DNA of 5,085 nucleotides from Prevotellaceae bacterium (GTDB taxonomy: Bacteria; Bacteroidota; Bacteroidia; Bacteroidales; UBA932): NCBI GenBank assembly GCA_031254635.1, contig JAIRUB010000099.1, positions 1 through 5,085 on the forward strand, given 5' to 3'. The notes below the pieces were generated by a model that was not told the DNA's origin, did no database searches, and worked only from the letters and a program-made list of their open reading frames with translations. Position numbers and translations under genes: made by a program. This document shows, in pieces, positions 5,011 to 5,085 of the stretch (positions are counted from its first letter, which is position 1; every line of letters begins with the position of its first letter).

Positions 5011-5085
5011 TCCCGGCAGTTTCCTGCTCTCCCAGGGGTGAGAACCCCAAGTACCATCGGCGTTAGAGAGCTTAACTTCTGTGTT
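5011..5085 (-). rRNA. rrf: 5S ribosomal RNA, 3' portion (5' end beyond the window)
   Basis: Read on the minus strand, the sequence carries the conserved 5S core AGAAGTTAAGCTC, then CGCCGATGGTACTTGGG, the hairpin GGGGTTCTCACCCC, GGGAGAGCAGG and a 3' end in CTGCCGGGA, in the order found in bacterial 5S rRNA. About 75 of the usual 115-120 bases are present. The exact 3' end is estimated from the helix that pairs with the missing 5' end. The terminator just downstream indicates the end of an rRNA transcription unit, probably 16S-23S-5S entering from the right. Confidence 0.93.

Noticed and set aside
1..5085. CRISPR array, tRNA genes, intact transposase or integrase
   Set aside because: No spaced long repeats of CRISPR type, no cloverleaf-like sequence and no recombinase motifs were seen; the three 22-bp repeats are too short and too close together for CRISPR.

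Overview
The window looks like chromosomal DNA of a Gram-positive, low-to-moderate GC Clostridia-type bacterium. The evidence is strong AGGAGG-type ribosome binding sites, sigma-A-like promoters, a Firmicutes-type phosphate-binding-like lipoprotein, and a ParA/ParB pair resembling those carried by clostridial conjugative elements of the Tn1549 type. Assignment to an organism or element family rests on remembered sequence resemblance; no search was run.

Left part (1-1960), read leftward on the minus strand: a partition module. A small conserved-looking protein (1542-1709) is followed by a terminator, a structured leader that encodes a possible 16-residue peptide, parA (571-1392), and parB (from 611, running off the left edge), which overlaps parA by 41 bp. 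Upstream of the small gene lies a non-coding block with three TGCCATTCAC-type repeats at exactly 22-bp spacing, a fourth copy further on, and a plus-strand promoter that no longer faces a gene. A perfect 29-bp palindrome lies inside parB between its nucleotide-binding and helix-turn-helix parts. The module is a candidate segregation (and perhaps replication) unit of an integrated element whose other genes lie outside the window or have been lost.

Middle part (1953-2700), also minus strand: degraded genes. A lipoprotein-like ORF has a good signal peptide, but its frame runs through a strong terminator, so it is probably a deletion remnant. Next comes a VapBC-type toxin-antitoxin locus with an apparently complete antitoxin but only a 49-residue stub of the PIN-domain toxin.

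Right part (2701-5085): a divergent promoter region leads into a 699-residue lipoprotein on the plus strand. It has a PstS-like substrate-binding domain followed by a long C-terminal extension that partly resembles DUF3298/RsiV-type extracellular domains. Its 3' end converges on a strong minus-strand terminator and the 3' portion of a 5S rRNA gene, so an rRNA operon probably enters from the right. The partition module looks richer in GC than the DNA to its right, which fits a junction between an acquired element and its host somewhere around 1750-1960.
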